Position numbers and translations under genes: made by a program | Shown here: one piece after another, positions 7,537-15,994 of the stretch | Numbering within the stretch: position 1 is the stretch's first letter | How the letters are laid out: each line of letters starts with the position of its first letter | Source of the DNA: Actinomycetes bacterium | Lineage (GTDB): Bacteria; Actinomycetota; Thermoleophilia; BMS3ABIN01 | Assembly (NCBI GenBank): GCA_024275795.1 | Contig: JAJRYJ010000002.1 | Coordinates: 1-53,095 of the forward strand | Reading direction: 5' to 3' | DNA length: 53,095 nucleotides | Notes under the pieces: generated by a model | Database searches by the model: none | Told to the model about the DNA's origin: nothing | Seen by the model: the letters and a program-made list of their open reading frames with translations, nothing else

Positions 7537-9432
7537 TCAGTCTTGTTGTTTCCTTTTATATAGTTTGAGATCGTCGTTATCATAAATCAAAGTGTAGTCG
7601 CTTGAAGCTGCGATGAGGTCCTTCAGTTCCTCAAGACCCTGAATCTCTTGAGAATGTTCTTTCCAGTTTTCTGGATATTCAAGCGCATCGATGATGATAT
7701 AGTCCTGATTCAACAGGAAACCGCCAGTTGCTGCAATTTCATAGTTAACCTGGTAGTACCCGCGGACTGCCAGCGAACTTCCAGCCTCGACCATCATGAA
7801 TTTTGGCATGATGACACTCGTCTCTCCCGGAATGTGATTCAATGCCGTATTGACAGAGTCGTAATTATAACGAGGCGCATAGCGGGATGGTGAAAACCAG
7901 GAATAATTCAGCGCGAAAGTGGAAAACAGGGCTATTATAGCTACGGTCATGGCAATGGACTTACCGCTTCTCATGATAGAAAAATTGTTCAGGTTGTGGA
8001 GGCCCAGAACTAACGCCGGCATAAGCGCTGCTGTCAAAGCCAGCATGTTGAAGTGATTCAGGCTGATCACGGTGTCTGCGAGGAATATTTCGGCAGCGGC
8101 AGGAAGGGCGATTATCACAGACAACGACAGAATAGGTACACCTAATCCCATGGATTGCCATAGGCCGAATATGACTGCCAGGCGGCCCAGGGACGAGAAT
8201 GTGGTTTTAACAACAACCCACGGTTTCAGGAACAAAGTGGTGATTATCTCGCGGTTGCTGGCACCGAGGGAGCTGTAGAGTTGGATTGTTTTGGTAGCCC
8301 CACCGGTCGGATTTATTGACGGAATTATCCAGAACATCACTGTTGATACCCAACTGATACCGAGGATAATTGGAACAAGAGACCATTTGAGCTTGCGTCT
8401 TTTTAACAGTGAAAGAATACCGAATAACATCACTACCAAAGCAACATCTTCACGAATGGTCATTGCAAGTAATGTGAAGATGATGTAAGGAAGATATTTC
8501 TTCTTGTGCCAGAAGTAGAAAGCGGATATCAGCAGCACCGGCAGGAACCTCTCCTCAGAGATATCACCGACGCTCGGTTGGGCTAGGATAATTCGGTTGA
8601 AAAGATAAAAAAGTGAGATTACCAGACTCAGGCCGGGAGTGAAAAAACTTCGAGCGAGATAAAACAGCGGCAGTACGGCCAGCGCCAACGCTACGTTGGT
8701 TATTATGATAAGCCAATAAATATTTGGTGCTATTTTGAATAATGGATATATGAGGAACCAGATAAGTTGAGCATGTACACCAAGCAAACTCGAACCATCT
8801 GCCTGGATGTGGGATGAATACAGAAGACCATCGCTGGAGAACACGTTATTTAATACATCTACGAAAATAACGATATTGTTGCCGGGTTGATTCAGATTAA
8901 TAGTTTGCAGGATGTTTAATAGGCTGTTGATCGCAGCCCAGGTTATTATCATAACTGTAAGAATTACTAAGGGCTTTCCCGCAATTTTTAAAAAAAACCT
9001 TGCCTGTGCTTCCGGGAACTGACAGCAGAAAAGGGCATAGACAAGGCCGCAGGAAAGCACGAATATGAATATCAATTGCCAGAAAACGCCAACAGGTTCG
9101 ATTCCCGGTATCAGGATGAATTTGTTCGATTGATATACCAGAAATACCGAATGCATCAATGGCAATATTGCAAACGAAGAAAAAGACAACGATGTGCGTT
9201 TCCGAATTGCATCGAGATGCGCACCGGTACTCATGGCAATCCGACCGCTTGTCAGTCTGTAAGCCAATAAAAGGGACAAGAGTCCGGAAACTCCAAGGAT
9301 TGCCACCGGCACAAGCGGACTGACAGCGGTTGTTTTTCCAATCGCGTATCCGGTGACAACGCCTGATATCAATCCGGAGATTGCTACGAGACTGGACGGG
9401 CAGCTGCGATTGATGAATGTCATATCAATCAT
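7537..9432 (-). CDS. DUF2079 polytopic membrane protein
   Basis: 631 residues with about a dozen hydrophobic helices, starting ATG at 9432 and overlapping the stop of the upstream B2-like gene. It has the DUF2079 pattern: a lumenal stretch with SHIQADGSSLLGVHAQLIW followed by FLIYPLFKIAPNIYWL, and a soluble C-terminal region of about 100 residues (YDSVNTALNHIPGETSVIMP). DUF2079 proteins resemble GT-C glycosyltransferases and mannosyltransferases and are usually of unknown substrate. The gene is clearly richer in A+T than the flanking housekeeping genes, suggesting a transferred module. In this operon it could glycosylate or export a product, but the sequence does not show which. Confidence 0.8.
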   Translation of the reverse strand: MIDMTFINRSCPSSLVAISGLISGVVTGYAIGKTTAVSPLVPVAILGVSGLLSLLLAYRLTSGRIAMSTGAHLDAIRKRTSLSFSSFAILPLMHSVFLVYQSNKFILIPGIEPVGVFWQLIFIFVLSCGLVYALFCCQFPEAQARFFLKIAGKPLVILTVMIITWAAINSLLNILQTINLNQPGNNIVIFVDVLNNVFSSDGLLYSSHIQADGSSLLGVHAQLIWFLIYPLFKIAPNIYWLIIITNVALALAVLPLFYLARSFFTPGLSLVISLFYLFNRIILAQPSVGDISEERFLPVLLISAFYFWHKKKYLPYIIFTLLAMTIREDVALVVMLFGILSLLKRRKLKWSLVPIILGISWVSTVMFWIIPSINPTGGATKTIQLYSSLGASNREIITTLFLKPWVVVKTTFSSLGRLAVIFGLWQSMGLGVPILSLSVIIALPAAAEIFLADTVISLNHFNMLALTAALMPALVLGLHNLNNFSIMRSGKSIAMTVAIIALFSTFALNYSWFSPSRYAPRYNYDSVNTALNHIPGETSVIMPKFMMVEAGSSLAVRGYYQVNYEIAATGGFLLNQDYIIIDALEYPENWKEHSQEIQGLEELKDLIAASSDYTLIYDNDDLKLYKRKQQD

Positions 9433-9907
9433 TTGTGTTGATGTCTGGATATGAGAAGGTTTTCACGTATTGCTTTTCCAGCGATTCCTCCAGAAACGGC
9501 TCCCCGCCCAGCACCAGCCAGCTATGCCCGGTGATTGCGCGGGTCTCGTCGTAGCTTTCGGGGGAGACATCTCCCTCGGCGGTCTTCCTCACACCGAAGC
9601 GGATGCCAACAGGCCAGCCCTGCCGCCTGAGGAAGTGGAACAGCAGCAGGGTTCGCATCAGGCATTTGCCGTATTGCTGGAAAAAGCGGTAACGCAGCAG
9701 TGTATCGGTGAAGCCGACGGTTTTCAGCAGCAGCTGCCAGTCGCGGGGACCGGGATAAACGCCGGGGTCGAGCCGGTTGAGCAGGTCGGGCAGTCTCTCC
9801 CGCCTGATCAGCCCGGGGAGCCTTGCGAGCATTGCGAGGATCTGGAGGAACAGCCAGAGGTCACGCGGGTTCTTAAGCCGGTTTATCGTCCTGGGGAGAT
9901 TCGGCAA
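9425..9907 (-). CDS. Lasso-peptide biosynthesis B2-like (transglutaminase-fold) protein
   Basis: 160 residues. It matches the Transglut_core3 / lasso B2 family (PF13471): GKCLMRTLLLFHFLRRQGWP has the catalytic-Cys context (family CLxRSLaL), then IRFGVRK (family GVRK), and ITGHSWLVLGGEPFLEE has the catalytic-His context (family GHAWVE). The third acidic residue is not the usual Asp; Glu residues 8-13 positions after the His could serve. B2 proteins cleave the leader from a RiPP precursor bound to a PqqD-like B1 protein. The adjacent upstream gene is such a PqqD-like protein, overlapping by about 35 bases. The start is taken as TTG at 9907. No precursor peptide or asparagine-synthetase-like cyclase is visible, so lasso formation itself is not supported. 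Confidence 0.85.
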   Translation of the reverse strand: MPNLPRTINRLKNPRDLWLFLQILAMLARLPGLIRRERLPDLLNRLDPGVYPGPRDWQLLLKTVGFTDTLLRYRFFQQYGKCLMRTLLLFHFLRRQGWPVGIRFGVRKTAEGDVSPESYDETRAITGHSWLVLGGEPFLEESLEKQYVKTFSYPDINTND

Positions 9908-10172
9908 CTTTCACCAAGCCCTCTTTGGCGAGCTGTTCGGCAAGCTCCAGGATATCCTTTTCTGCCTCTTCCCTTGATATCTCGACCTCATCCGTGATCA
10001 GGCCCGCCAGGTCGGCGATGCTCTTGCTGCCGTCCGCCAGCACCCAGAGGCGGGCCCCAACCTTGTTGAGGCTGTAATAGTCGCCCCGGTTCACATGCAG
10101 CAGGACCGCGTCCTCACCCATGGAGGTGAACAGCACGTCATCGTCTTTGATCAGGTAATCGCTACTTTCCAT
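9873..10172 (-). CDS. PqqD family protein (RiPP recognition element)
   Basis: 99 residues, the normal size for a stand-alone PqqD / RiPP recognition element. The PF05402 pattern is clear: a beta-hairpin region VLLHVNRGDYYSLNKVGARL, then WVLADGSKSIADLAGLI and a C-terminal helical part (EEAEKDILELAEQLAKEGLV). Such proteins bind the leader of a ribosomal peptide and present it to modifying enzymes. The ATG start overlaps the TAA stop of the HPr-kinase-like gene (TAATG), and its 3' end overlaps the B2-like gene, so all three are coupled. PqqD and the radical SAM protein at 3302-4291 could cooperate, but nothing in the sequence proves that. Confidence 0.9.
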   Translation of the reverse strand: MESSDYLIKDDDVLFTSMGEDAVLLHVNRGDYYSLNKVGARLWVLADGSKSIADLAGLITDEVEISREEAEKDILELAEQLAKEGLVKVAESPQDDKPA

Positions 10173-11266
10173 TATCCATTCTCCTCTGTGGATGATTCGT
10201 CTCCCGCCCCTTCGCTTCCTTCCGCGTGCCCGGTGAGAAGTTCGGAGACCACCTGCTCAAGTCGCTCCTGGTCACTGCCGGAATAGAGGCGATAGCAGCT
10301 GGCCTGGTTGGCAAGTAATGACATGATATAAAAATGTTGCCTGGTTGTGGATGGGTCAAGGAAGAAAAACCCGTATCTCAGCGATTCCGAGAGGGCTTCG
10401 GTCCCGGCCATCGGCTCCAGGGTCGTCTCCTCGGAATCGGCGATCTGGGGAAAAACCATGACCGCCGGCGTGGATGAATCCACCACGCACCCCGGGTAGA
10501 GCTCCTCGATGGAGAATGAAGATTTCTGGCGCAATTCATTCACGTTGAACTTCTTTACCCGGGAAAGTTCCGGCAGTAACTTGATCGTCTCCTCCTTGAC
10601 GTTTATCTCCTCGGGGAAGGATAGCACTTCGACACCGTCTCCCGCTTCCCTGAGAAAGACTGTATCATCGCTGAGCAGGCCGAATCCACCACGGACCAGG
10701 TTGAGCGAGAGCGTCGACTTGCCGCTGCCGCTTCTGCCCAGGAACAGCGAAGCGCGCCCGCCGCTGGCCAGCCCCGCCGCGTGCAGTGGGAACAGCCCGT
10801 ACACCTTGAGCAGCTGGGCCCACAGCGGATAGAAGAACAGGTTGGTGACCAGCCAGTCCGATTCCAGAAGCGAGCTCTCGGCAAAACCGATTCCGATACC
10901 AGCAGCGACATCGGCGGTGACCCTGGCGCGCTTATCCACCGTCAGGTACCTGAGGGAATCGTCATGGTATACCTTGAGCATCCCCCAGTTATAGAGCATC
11001 CCGGTTTTGTCGGGCAGCGGTGACATCTTGTCGGTGAGTGAGTCGAAGAAGAAAAGATAAAACTCGATATCGCACTTTCTTATGTCGTCGCCGGTCTCGA
11101 AGGCTTGCAGGAATCTTGCTACCGCGCGCGCTGCCCTGCTGGAATTGGTGAGTACCCTGGTAGTAATGCCATGGACGTCGTAAGCAGATGCCTCCAGTTT
11201 GTCAGAGCTTTCTTTTGCAAACCGAATCAGATCGGCCACGGTTCCCCGGTCGCGGAGAGATGTCAT
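10172..11266 (-). CDS. HPr-kinase-like ATPase/kinase of RiPP-type cluster
   Basis: 364 residues with ATG start at 11266 and TAA stop. It has the HprK-related C-terminal kinase fold: FPLHAAGLASGGRASLFLG, then the Walker A GRSGSGKST near residue 185 and LLSDDTVFLR, which matches the HprK SDD motif. The N-terminal 150 residues are not HPr kinase's own N domain. Such kinases are found with PqqD-like and B2-like proteins and phosphorylate the C-terminal Ser of some lasso precursors (paeninodin type). This is the first gene of the minus-strand operon and sets its promoter region. The C-terminal 20 residues are acidic and low complexity. The substrate is unknown, since no precursor gene is adjacent. 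Confidence 0.85.
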   Translation of the reverse strand: MTSLRDRGTVADLIRFAKESSDKLEASAYDVHGITTRVLTNSSRAARAVARFLQAFETGDDIRKCDIEFYLFFFDSLTDKMSPLPDKTGMLYNWGMLKVYHDDSLRYLTVDKRARVTADVAAGIGIGFAESSLLESDWLVTNLFFYPLWAQLLKVYGLFPLHAAGLASGGRASLFLGRSGSGKSTLSLNLVRGGFGLLSDDTVFLREAGDGVEVLSFPEEINVKEETIKLLPELSRVKKFNVNELRQKSSFSIEELYPGCVVDSSTPAVMVFPQIADSEETTLEPMAGTEALSESLRYGFFFLDPSTTRQHFYIMSLLANQASCYRLYSGSDQERLEQVVSELLTGHAEGSEGAGDESSTEENG

Positions 11267-11382
11267 GTTTTAGTGAGTGTTATAAAGGTAAACAATTTCA
11301 AAAGTCATGGCCCTGTTTGTTTTTGTATCTTTGTGAACCTGATCAGGACCACGCGGCTTTGGCTCGAACAACGTCTTTGTTG

Positions 11383-11411
11383 ATTATAGAACATCTCGAC
11401 CCAATCGAATA
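11383..11411 (-). promoter_or_regulatory. Candidate promoter of the HPr-kinase-like/PqqD/B2 operon
   Basis: On the minus strand a perfect -10 TATAAT lies at 11388-11383, with a poor -35 (TTATTC or TATTCG) 17-18 bases upstream. It would give a leader of about 110 bases before the ATG at 11266. Confidence 0.35.
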
Positions 11412-11467
11412 AATCGACTCAGATAGCAGTATGGAGAAGTTGAAGAAATATGAGCAACAATATAATA

Positions 11468-11495
11468 TTAACTAAGTATGATTATGATTTATAAT
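11468..11495 (+). promoter_or_regulatory. Candidate promoter of the B12 radical SAM gene
   Basis: TTAACT at 11468-11473 and a perfect TATAAT at 11490-11495 are 16 bases apart on the plus strand, about 110 bases before the proposed ATG. Confidence 0.4.
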
Positions 11496-11578
11496 GTCGG
11501 TTCTGACTGAACAGGTACTGTCAGGCATGTCCGAACGGGGTCAGGGGATTTCATTTCTTATCCAACCGTGTATCCAAC

Positions 11579-11593
11579 AATGGTTAAACCATT
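11579..11593. promoter_or_regulatory. 15-base palindrome, possible operator
   Basis: AATGGTTAAACCATT is a perfect inverted repeat (7-base arms, 1-base centre) ending 18 bases before the radical SAM ATG at 11612. Position and symmetry suggest a repressor site or a leader element, but no matching regulator is in the window. Confidence 0.4.
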
Positions 11594-11611
11594 CGCAGCA
11601 GAGTCGTGTTC

Positions 11612-13042
11612 ATGATGAGTGGGACTGACGGGAAAAAGAATACTGCGGGCTGCAGTGTGCTGCTGATTACCCCCCCTGCTGGTCTCTGGAAAGGGAAGGT
11701 GGAGCGCCCCTGGATATCCACACAGCCGCTTGGGCTCGCGTATGTGGCGGCAGCGATACGGGATAAAGGATTCCAGGTTGAGATGCTGGATGCATACTCC
11801 CTGGGTTTATCAGGACAGGTGATTACCAGAGAGGTTGCGGAGAAACAGCCGGACGTTGTGGGAATCTCCTCGCTTACGCCGCAGTGGCCTGATGTTGAAA
11901 TGCTTGCCGATATCGTCAAGGCTGAGAAAAAGGATATCGTCACTGTTGTTGGCGGTCCTCATGTTACAGCCCTCCCCCGGGAATCAGCCGGCCACGAAAG
12001 CGTCGATATCGCCGTGGTGGGCGAGGGAGAGGATACCATGTCTGAAATCTGTCAGGCGGTGGCAGGCGGAACCGATTTATCCGATATTGACGGGATTGTC
12101 ATCAGCACCAACGGCGATTTGGAGAGCACGCCCCCCAGAGCCAGGAGTATGGCCTTGGACGAGGTGCCGTTCCCTGCTCACGACCTGCTCCCTGAGCCTG
12201 CACTATACAATCCGTTCCCCGTTTGGGGTGTGGGGGGCAATTTTTCCTGCATGATCAGCGGCAGGGGTTGTCCCTATCAATGCAGCTTCTGTGATGTGAC
12301 TGAGCAACAGGGTAAGCGTTACAGATTGCGCAGCGCCGTCAATATTGTTGACGAATTGACTTGGCTCCATGAGGAGTTCGGAGTCGGGACGTTCTCCTTT
12401 CGTGATCCCTCGGTGGTCTGTAGGCGCAGTCGCCTGATGGAGATGTGCGAACTGATGATGGAGCGCGGCCTCGATATGGGCTGGACCTGCAGCAGCCGTG
12501 CCAATGAAGTCGACCTGGAGATGTTGGAGGCCATGAAACAAGCCGGATGCCGCCTTGTTCAGTACGGGATAGAGGTGGGGAACCCTGATCTTCTCAAGGA
12601 CATCAAGAAGGTCAGCAGGGAAAGGATAATAAAGGCCGTCAGTGACACCAGGAGGGTTGGCCTTTCAGCCCATGGTTATTTCCTGTTTGGTTTCGTGGAA
12701 GAGACAGAGGAGACCATGCAGGAAACGATTGATTTCGCCAAGCAGCTAGATCTCGACAGCGCCGGTTTTGCAGTAATGGTTCCGTTCCCGGGGACACAGG
12801 AGTTTGAGAAATATCGCAGTGAAGGCCTGTTGTTGACAGAGGACTGGCGAGATTATGACGTGATGGGCAAGCCGGTCTACCGGCATAAGCATATCTCCCA
12901 CGAAAAGTTGACGAGGGCACCGAGAGTCGCTTATCGGAGCTTCTACATGAGACCCCGCATCATCGCCAGGCACCTGCGGAAAATCACATCTGTGGGAGTT
13001 GCCCGCAACTACCTGAGGAGCGCCCGCCTGATGTTCAACTGA
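11612..13042 (+). CDS. B12-binding-domain radical SAM protein
   Basis: About 476 residues (ATG 11612; GTG 11606 and ATG 11615 are alternatives). Residues 10-150 form a cobalamin-binding domain (SVLLITPPAGLWKGKVERPW, TVVGGPHVTALP, VGEGEDTMSEI). The DxHxxG His is replaced (DAYSLG), so any cobalamin would bind without His ligation. The radical SAM barrel has SGRGCPYQCSFCDV (CxxxCxxC) and later YGIEVGNPDLL and FLFGFVEETEETMQETI. Class B enzymes of this kind include methyltransferases, ring-forming enzymes and hopanoid or phosphonate methylases, so the product cannot be told. It diverges from the peptide-modification operon across a shared AT-rich control region, which hints at, but does not prove, a common pathway. 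Confidence 0.87.
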   Translation: MMSGTDGKKNTAGCSVLLITPPAGLWKGKVERPWISTQPLGLAYVAAAIRDKGFQVEMLDAYSLGLSGQVITREVAEKQPDVVGISSLTPQWPDVEMLADIVKAEKKDIVTVVGGPHVTALPRESAGHESVDIAVVGEGEDTMSEICQAVAGGTDLSDIDGIVISTNGDLESTPPRARSMALDEVPFPAHDLLPEPALYNPFPVWGVGGNFSCMISGRGCPYQCSFCDVTEQQGKRYRLRSAVNIVDELTWLHEEFGVGTFSFRDPSVVCRRSRLMEMCELMMERGLDMGWTCSSRANEVDLEMLEAMKQAGCRLVQYGIEVGNPDLLKDIKKVSRERIIKAVSDTRRVGLSAHGYFLFGFVEETEETMQETIDFAKQLDLDSAGFAVMVPFPGTQEFEKYRSEGLLLTEDWRDYDVMGKPVYRHKHISHEKLTRAPRVAYRSFYMRPRIIARHLRKITSVGVARNYLRSARLMFN

Positions 13043-13157
13043 TCGGCTTGTCAGGCAGGTGCGGCAGTCTTCCTCTCATCGGTCGGTTGATTACCATCAA
13101 TGATATCCTGTCAAGGCAGCACGACGGCTTATGGACAACGTGGGTTCGCATCGCATT

Positions 13158-14261
13158 ATGGACAAGGTATCGCATTTATACGTGCACATCCCTTTCTGCG
13201 CCAGCCGTTGCTCCTATTGTGATTTCTATTCCAGCACTGCTGCATCCGGGAGTGCTTCTGCTTACGTCGATCGCCTGTTGGCAGAGGCGGCCGCCTGCGA
13301 CGGAAACCTGGGATTGCTGGATACTGTTTACCTTGGAGGTGGAACTCCTACACTGATTGGAGAACGCCTCCTTGGTATATTGCTGGATGGTCTTGCGAAG
13401 AGGTGGGCACCAGGTGTCGAAGTGACTGCCGAGGCCAACCCGGAGACGATTGACGAAGCTATGGCTATTCGTTTACGGAATTCCGGAGTCACCAGGGTCT
13501 CTCTGGGAGCGCAGAGCTTTAATAAGGATATGCGCGGCAATCTTGGCCGTAGTGGCAGTATGAAGGCAGTGGCTGAAGCCGTCGCATACCTGCGCGCGGC
13601 CGGCCTGGAAAATATCGGAATCGATATGATCTTCGGTATTCCTGGCCAGGATGCCTGCATTCTAAGAAATGATCTGGAGGATGTACTGGCCCTGTCTCCG
13701 GAGCATATCTCGTATTACGAATTATCTTACAATATTAGGGGGGAATATCATCTACGCTGGCATCGGGAGCTCGCAGAAGTGAGGGATAAAAACCCGCATT
13801 TCTATCAGATGGTGGTAGAGACACTCGAGGTTGCTGGATATCGGCGGTATGAGATCAGCAATTTCGCCATGCCAGGCTACGAGTGTCGTCATAACATCTC
13901 CTATTGGGAGGGTAGTGATTTTATCGGACTGGGCGCGGGTGCCTGGAGCACAACAGGCCAGACTCGTTGGCACAACACGGAGAATATCGAAACATATCTC
14001 GAGGAGAGAATGGACTTGGATACGGTTCGGGAGATTGAATATTTATCGGCAAGGAAGAAACTTTGGGAGAAGGTGATGTTAGGTCTGCGGAATGCTTCCG
14101 GGTTTCCGATAGACGAGGCGAGGGAGGTAGTTGATGAACAGGCGCTCGAGGAACTGGGGGACGCCGGTCTGCTGTGTGTAAATGATGGGCTGGTGACCTT
14201 GACATCAAGGGGCTTTTTTCTGGCGGATGACCTTTGTTCGCGTATTCTTCTCAGCGAATGA
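13158..14261 (+). CDS. hemW: HemW-like radical SAM protein (coproporphyrinogen III oxidase family)
   Basis: About 367 residues from ATG at 13158 (ATG at 13131 is a possible longer start). The opening VSHLYVHIPFCASRCSYCDF carries CxxxCxxC plus the extra Cys/Phe of HemW and HemN. YLGGGTPTLIG, VEVTAEANPETID, RVSLGAQSFN, IGIDMIFGIPGQ and HISYYELS follow in family order, and the C-terminal HemN region has FIGLGAGAWS. The length and the CxxxCxxCDF form fit HemW, a haem-binding chaperone, rather than the oxidase HemN. In many bacteria hemW directly precedes hrcA; here a methyltransferase gene lies between them. Confidence 0.88.
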   Translation: MDKVSHLYVHIPFCASRCSYCDFYSSTAASGSASAYVDRLLAEAAACDGNLGLLDTVYLGGGTPTLIGERLLGILLDGLAKRWAPGVEVTAEANPETIDEAMAIRLRNSGVTRVSLGAQSFNKDMRGNLGRSGSMKAVAEAVAYLRAAGLENIGIDMIFGIPGQDACILRNDLEDVLALSPEHISYYELSYNIRGEYHLRWHRELAEVRDKNPHFYQMVVETLEVAGYRRYEISNFAMPGYECRHNISYWEGSDFIGLGAGAWSTTGQTRWHNTENIETYLEERMDLDTVREIEYLSARKKLWEKVMLGLRNASGFPIDEAREVVDEQALEELGDAGLLCVNDGLVTLTSRGFFLADDLCSRILLSE

Positions 14262-14355
14262 TAAAATTGGATTCAAGCAGTCAGATTTAAGCAAGTCGAG
14301 ACGTAGCGGGAGAAGAAACTGATTTATTGACCAGGAATATTGAGGTTCGAATGAT

Positions 14356-14943
14356 ATGAAGTTACATAGATGGATGCAGAAATGGCGATATGGCGCAGTA
14401 TTGAAGAAAGTCCAGGCGGGAGTTGCGGTCATGGATGTAGGTTGTGGCAAACAACATCGATTTCTCGACTTGATACAGGATAAAGTTCATAAAGGATACG
14501 GTATTGATAAAAAGATAATATCTGACGAGGAATCTACGATTGAATTTATAGGATTTGATTTCGACAACAGTGAAAAAGTGGTTTTTCCACTACCCGAGGG
14601 GACTGTACTCGATCAAGTTTTCATGTTGGCTGTAATCGAGCATGTTTACCATGCTGAAAATATTCTCAGGGGAATAATTGATTTGCTGTCTGATCAGGGC
14701 GAGTTGCTGATAACTACTCCAACCACGTTCTCAAAGCCTGTACTTGAGTTTTTTTCATACAGGTTGCATCTGATCGACGAAGGAGAGATAAGGGATCATA
14801 AACATTATTTTTCAAAGGGTGAGATTATGGAAATGCTTGAGAGAACTGGATTTGTGGCAATAAAACATAAATATTTCCAGTTCTGGATGAACCAGCTGAT
14901 AATCGCAAGAAAACCGTCTAAAGTTAGACTGGACAATGCTTAG
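14356..14943 (+). CDS. SAM-dependent class I methyltransferase (AT-rich insert)
   Basis: 195 residues. Motif I is VAVMDVGCGKQHRFLDLIQ, followed by the acidic loop GYGIDKK and the post-motif VFMLAVIEHVYHAENILRGI, a pattern typical of Methyltransf_11 and Methyltransf_23 proteins. Substrate unknown; relatives often sit in glycan or lipid clusters. Codon use and base composition are markedly AT-rich compared with hrcA just downstream, and the gene interrupts the common hemW-hrcA pairing, so recent acquisition is likely. It ends in TAG, after which the frame stays open for 33 bases straight into the HrcA ATG in the same frame. Confidence 0.82.
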   Translation: MKLHRWMQKWRYGAVLKKVQAGVAVMDVGCGKQHRFLDLIQDKVHKGYGIDKKIISDEESTIEFIGFDFDNSEKVVFPLPEGTVLDQVFMLAVIEHVYHAENILRGIIDLLSDQGELLITTPTTFSKPVLEFFSYRLHLIDEGEIRDHKHYFSKGEIMEMLERTGFVAIKHKYFQFWMNQLIIARKPSKVRLDNA

Positions 14944-14973
14944 CAAGTAGAGAGTTCTCAAATACTTTCCGAA

Positions 14974-15993
14974 ATGGAAAATCCGACCCCGAGACAGGCG
15001 CAGATACTGTCGGCCGTGGCCGAGTGCTATATCGCCACGGGCCGTCCCGTGGGCTCGAAGCATCTCTGTCGCAAGGCCGGTTTCGACGTATCCCCATCGA
15101 CAATGCGCGCCGAGCTGGCGCGCCTGGAGGAGATGGGTTACCTGAGGCAGCCGCATACGTCGGCCGGGCGCGTGCCCACCGACAGGGGCTACCGTTTCTA
15201 CGTGGACCACGCCCCGCGATACGCCAGGGCGCCGAAGGCCCCCGAAGAATTGATGCTCTCGCTGAAGGGCGAGGTGGGGGAGGCCATCAGGGGCGCAGCG
15301 GCGCTGCTCGCCAGGAGCACGGGCATGCTCGCCATGATCTCATCGCCTGAACGCGGCGACGTCAGCATCCGGCATATCGAGGTGCTGCAGCTGCAGCCGG
15401 ACCTGGTGGCGGTGGTGGTCATCAACGCCACCGGCGGCGTCAGCCGCAAGCTGTTCGCCTTCGAGGGCAGCGTGGACCCGGGGCTGGTCAAATGGGCCCA
15501 TGGATTCCTCAACGATGCCGCCGTCGGTCTTGACCAGGGCAGCAGGCTGCTGAAGCACCGCCTGGCCGATGCCGAACTGGAGCCGATGGAGAAATCCTTC
15601 ATCGAGGCGCTGTCCCCGGCGCTGCTGGAATACTCCGGCGGTGACGGGCCGGAGCTGGTGATGGAGGGGGCGCCGAAACTGCTGTCACGCCTGGAGCTGG
15701 AGGACGATTTCGATGTCAGGGACCTGGTGGAGATGCTCGACCGGCGCGACGAGCTGATGAAGATGCTCGGTTCCACGCTGGCGGAATACAGGGTCTTCCT
15801 GCGCATCGGGCGCGAGAACCCGTCGGCCGCAATGCGTGGTTGCACGCTGGTGGCGGCCAACTACGGTCCTTCGGACCGCAACCTGGGAACCGTGGGCGTG
15901 CTGGGGCCCACCAGGATGGATTATCCCGTGATTATCGGCAGCGTCGAGCAGACGGCGCGTTGCCTGAGCAGTTATCTTGAGGAGATCTTCTGA
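14974..15993 (+). CDS. hrcA: Heat-inducible transcription repressor HrcA
   Basis: 339 residues, full length for HrcA. The N-terminal winged helix is evident (PTPRQAQILSAVAECYIATG, VGSKHLCRKAGFDVSPSTMR, MGYLRQPHTSAGRVPTDRGY), and the C-terminal GAF-like regulatory part ends in GVLGPTRMDYPVIIGSVEQT. HrcA represses chaperone genes by binding CIRCE elements. Only dnaJ follows here, without grpE or dnaK, as in several Actinobacteria. I see no good CIRCE copy upstream (a TTAGCAAG sequence at the end of the methyltransferase gene lacks the matching arm), so autoregulation is not evident. The ribosome site is poor. Confidence 0.93.
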   Translation: MENPTPRQAQILSAVAECYIATGRPVGSKHLCRKAGFDVSPSTMRAELARLEEMGYLRQPHTSAGRVPTDRGYRFYVDHAPRYARAPKAPEELMLSLKGEVGEAIRGAAALLARSTGMLAMISSPERGDVSIRHIEVLQLQPDLVAVVVINATGGVSRKLFAFEGSVDPGLVKWAHGFLNDAAVGLDQGSRLLKHRLADAELEPMEKSFIEALSPALLEYSGGDGPELVMEGAPKLLSRLELEDDFDVRDLVEMLDRRDELMKMLGSTLAEYRVFLRIGRENPSAAMRGCTLVAANYGPSDRNLGTVGVLGPTRMDYPVIIGSVEQTARCLSSYLEEIF

Positions 15994-15994
15994 G

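Larger units (their letters stand above)
11267..11611. other. AT-rich divergent intergenic region
   Basis: This 345-base gap separates the minus-strand operon from the plus-strand B12 radical SAM gene and is much richer in A+T than its surroundings. It holds candidate promoters in both directions and a 15-base palindrome, listed separately. Small frames exist: plus 11450-11494 (14 residues), plus 11494-11628 (44 residues, running into the radical SAM gene) and minus 11489-11554 (21 residues). None has a convincing ribosome site or a RiPP core, so none is called a gene. Confidence 0.6.

Noticed and set aside
11532..11555. GGGGTCAGGGGATTTCATTT, similar to REP-type sequences flanking some IS200/IS605 relatives
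   Set aside because: Only one copy and no transposase or hairpin pair nearby.
11489..11628. Small frames in the divergent gap as RiPP precursors
   Set aside because: Short frames of 14, 21 and 44 residues lack good ribosome sites, leader motifs and a convincing core, and one runs into the radical SAM gene.
14341..14360. GGTTCGAAT resembling a tRNA T-loop
   Set aside because: No pairing stem of five bases and no cloverleaf around it; it lies just before the methyltransferase start.
14940..14976. Possible CIRCE element upstream of hrcA (TTAGCAAG)
   Set aside because: Only one arm resembles CIRCE; the matching GAGTGCTAA arm at the right spacing is missing.
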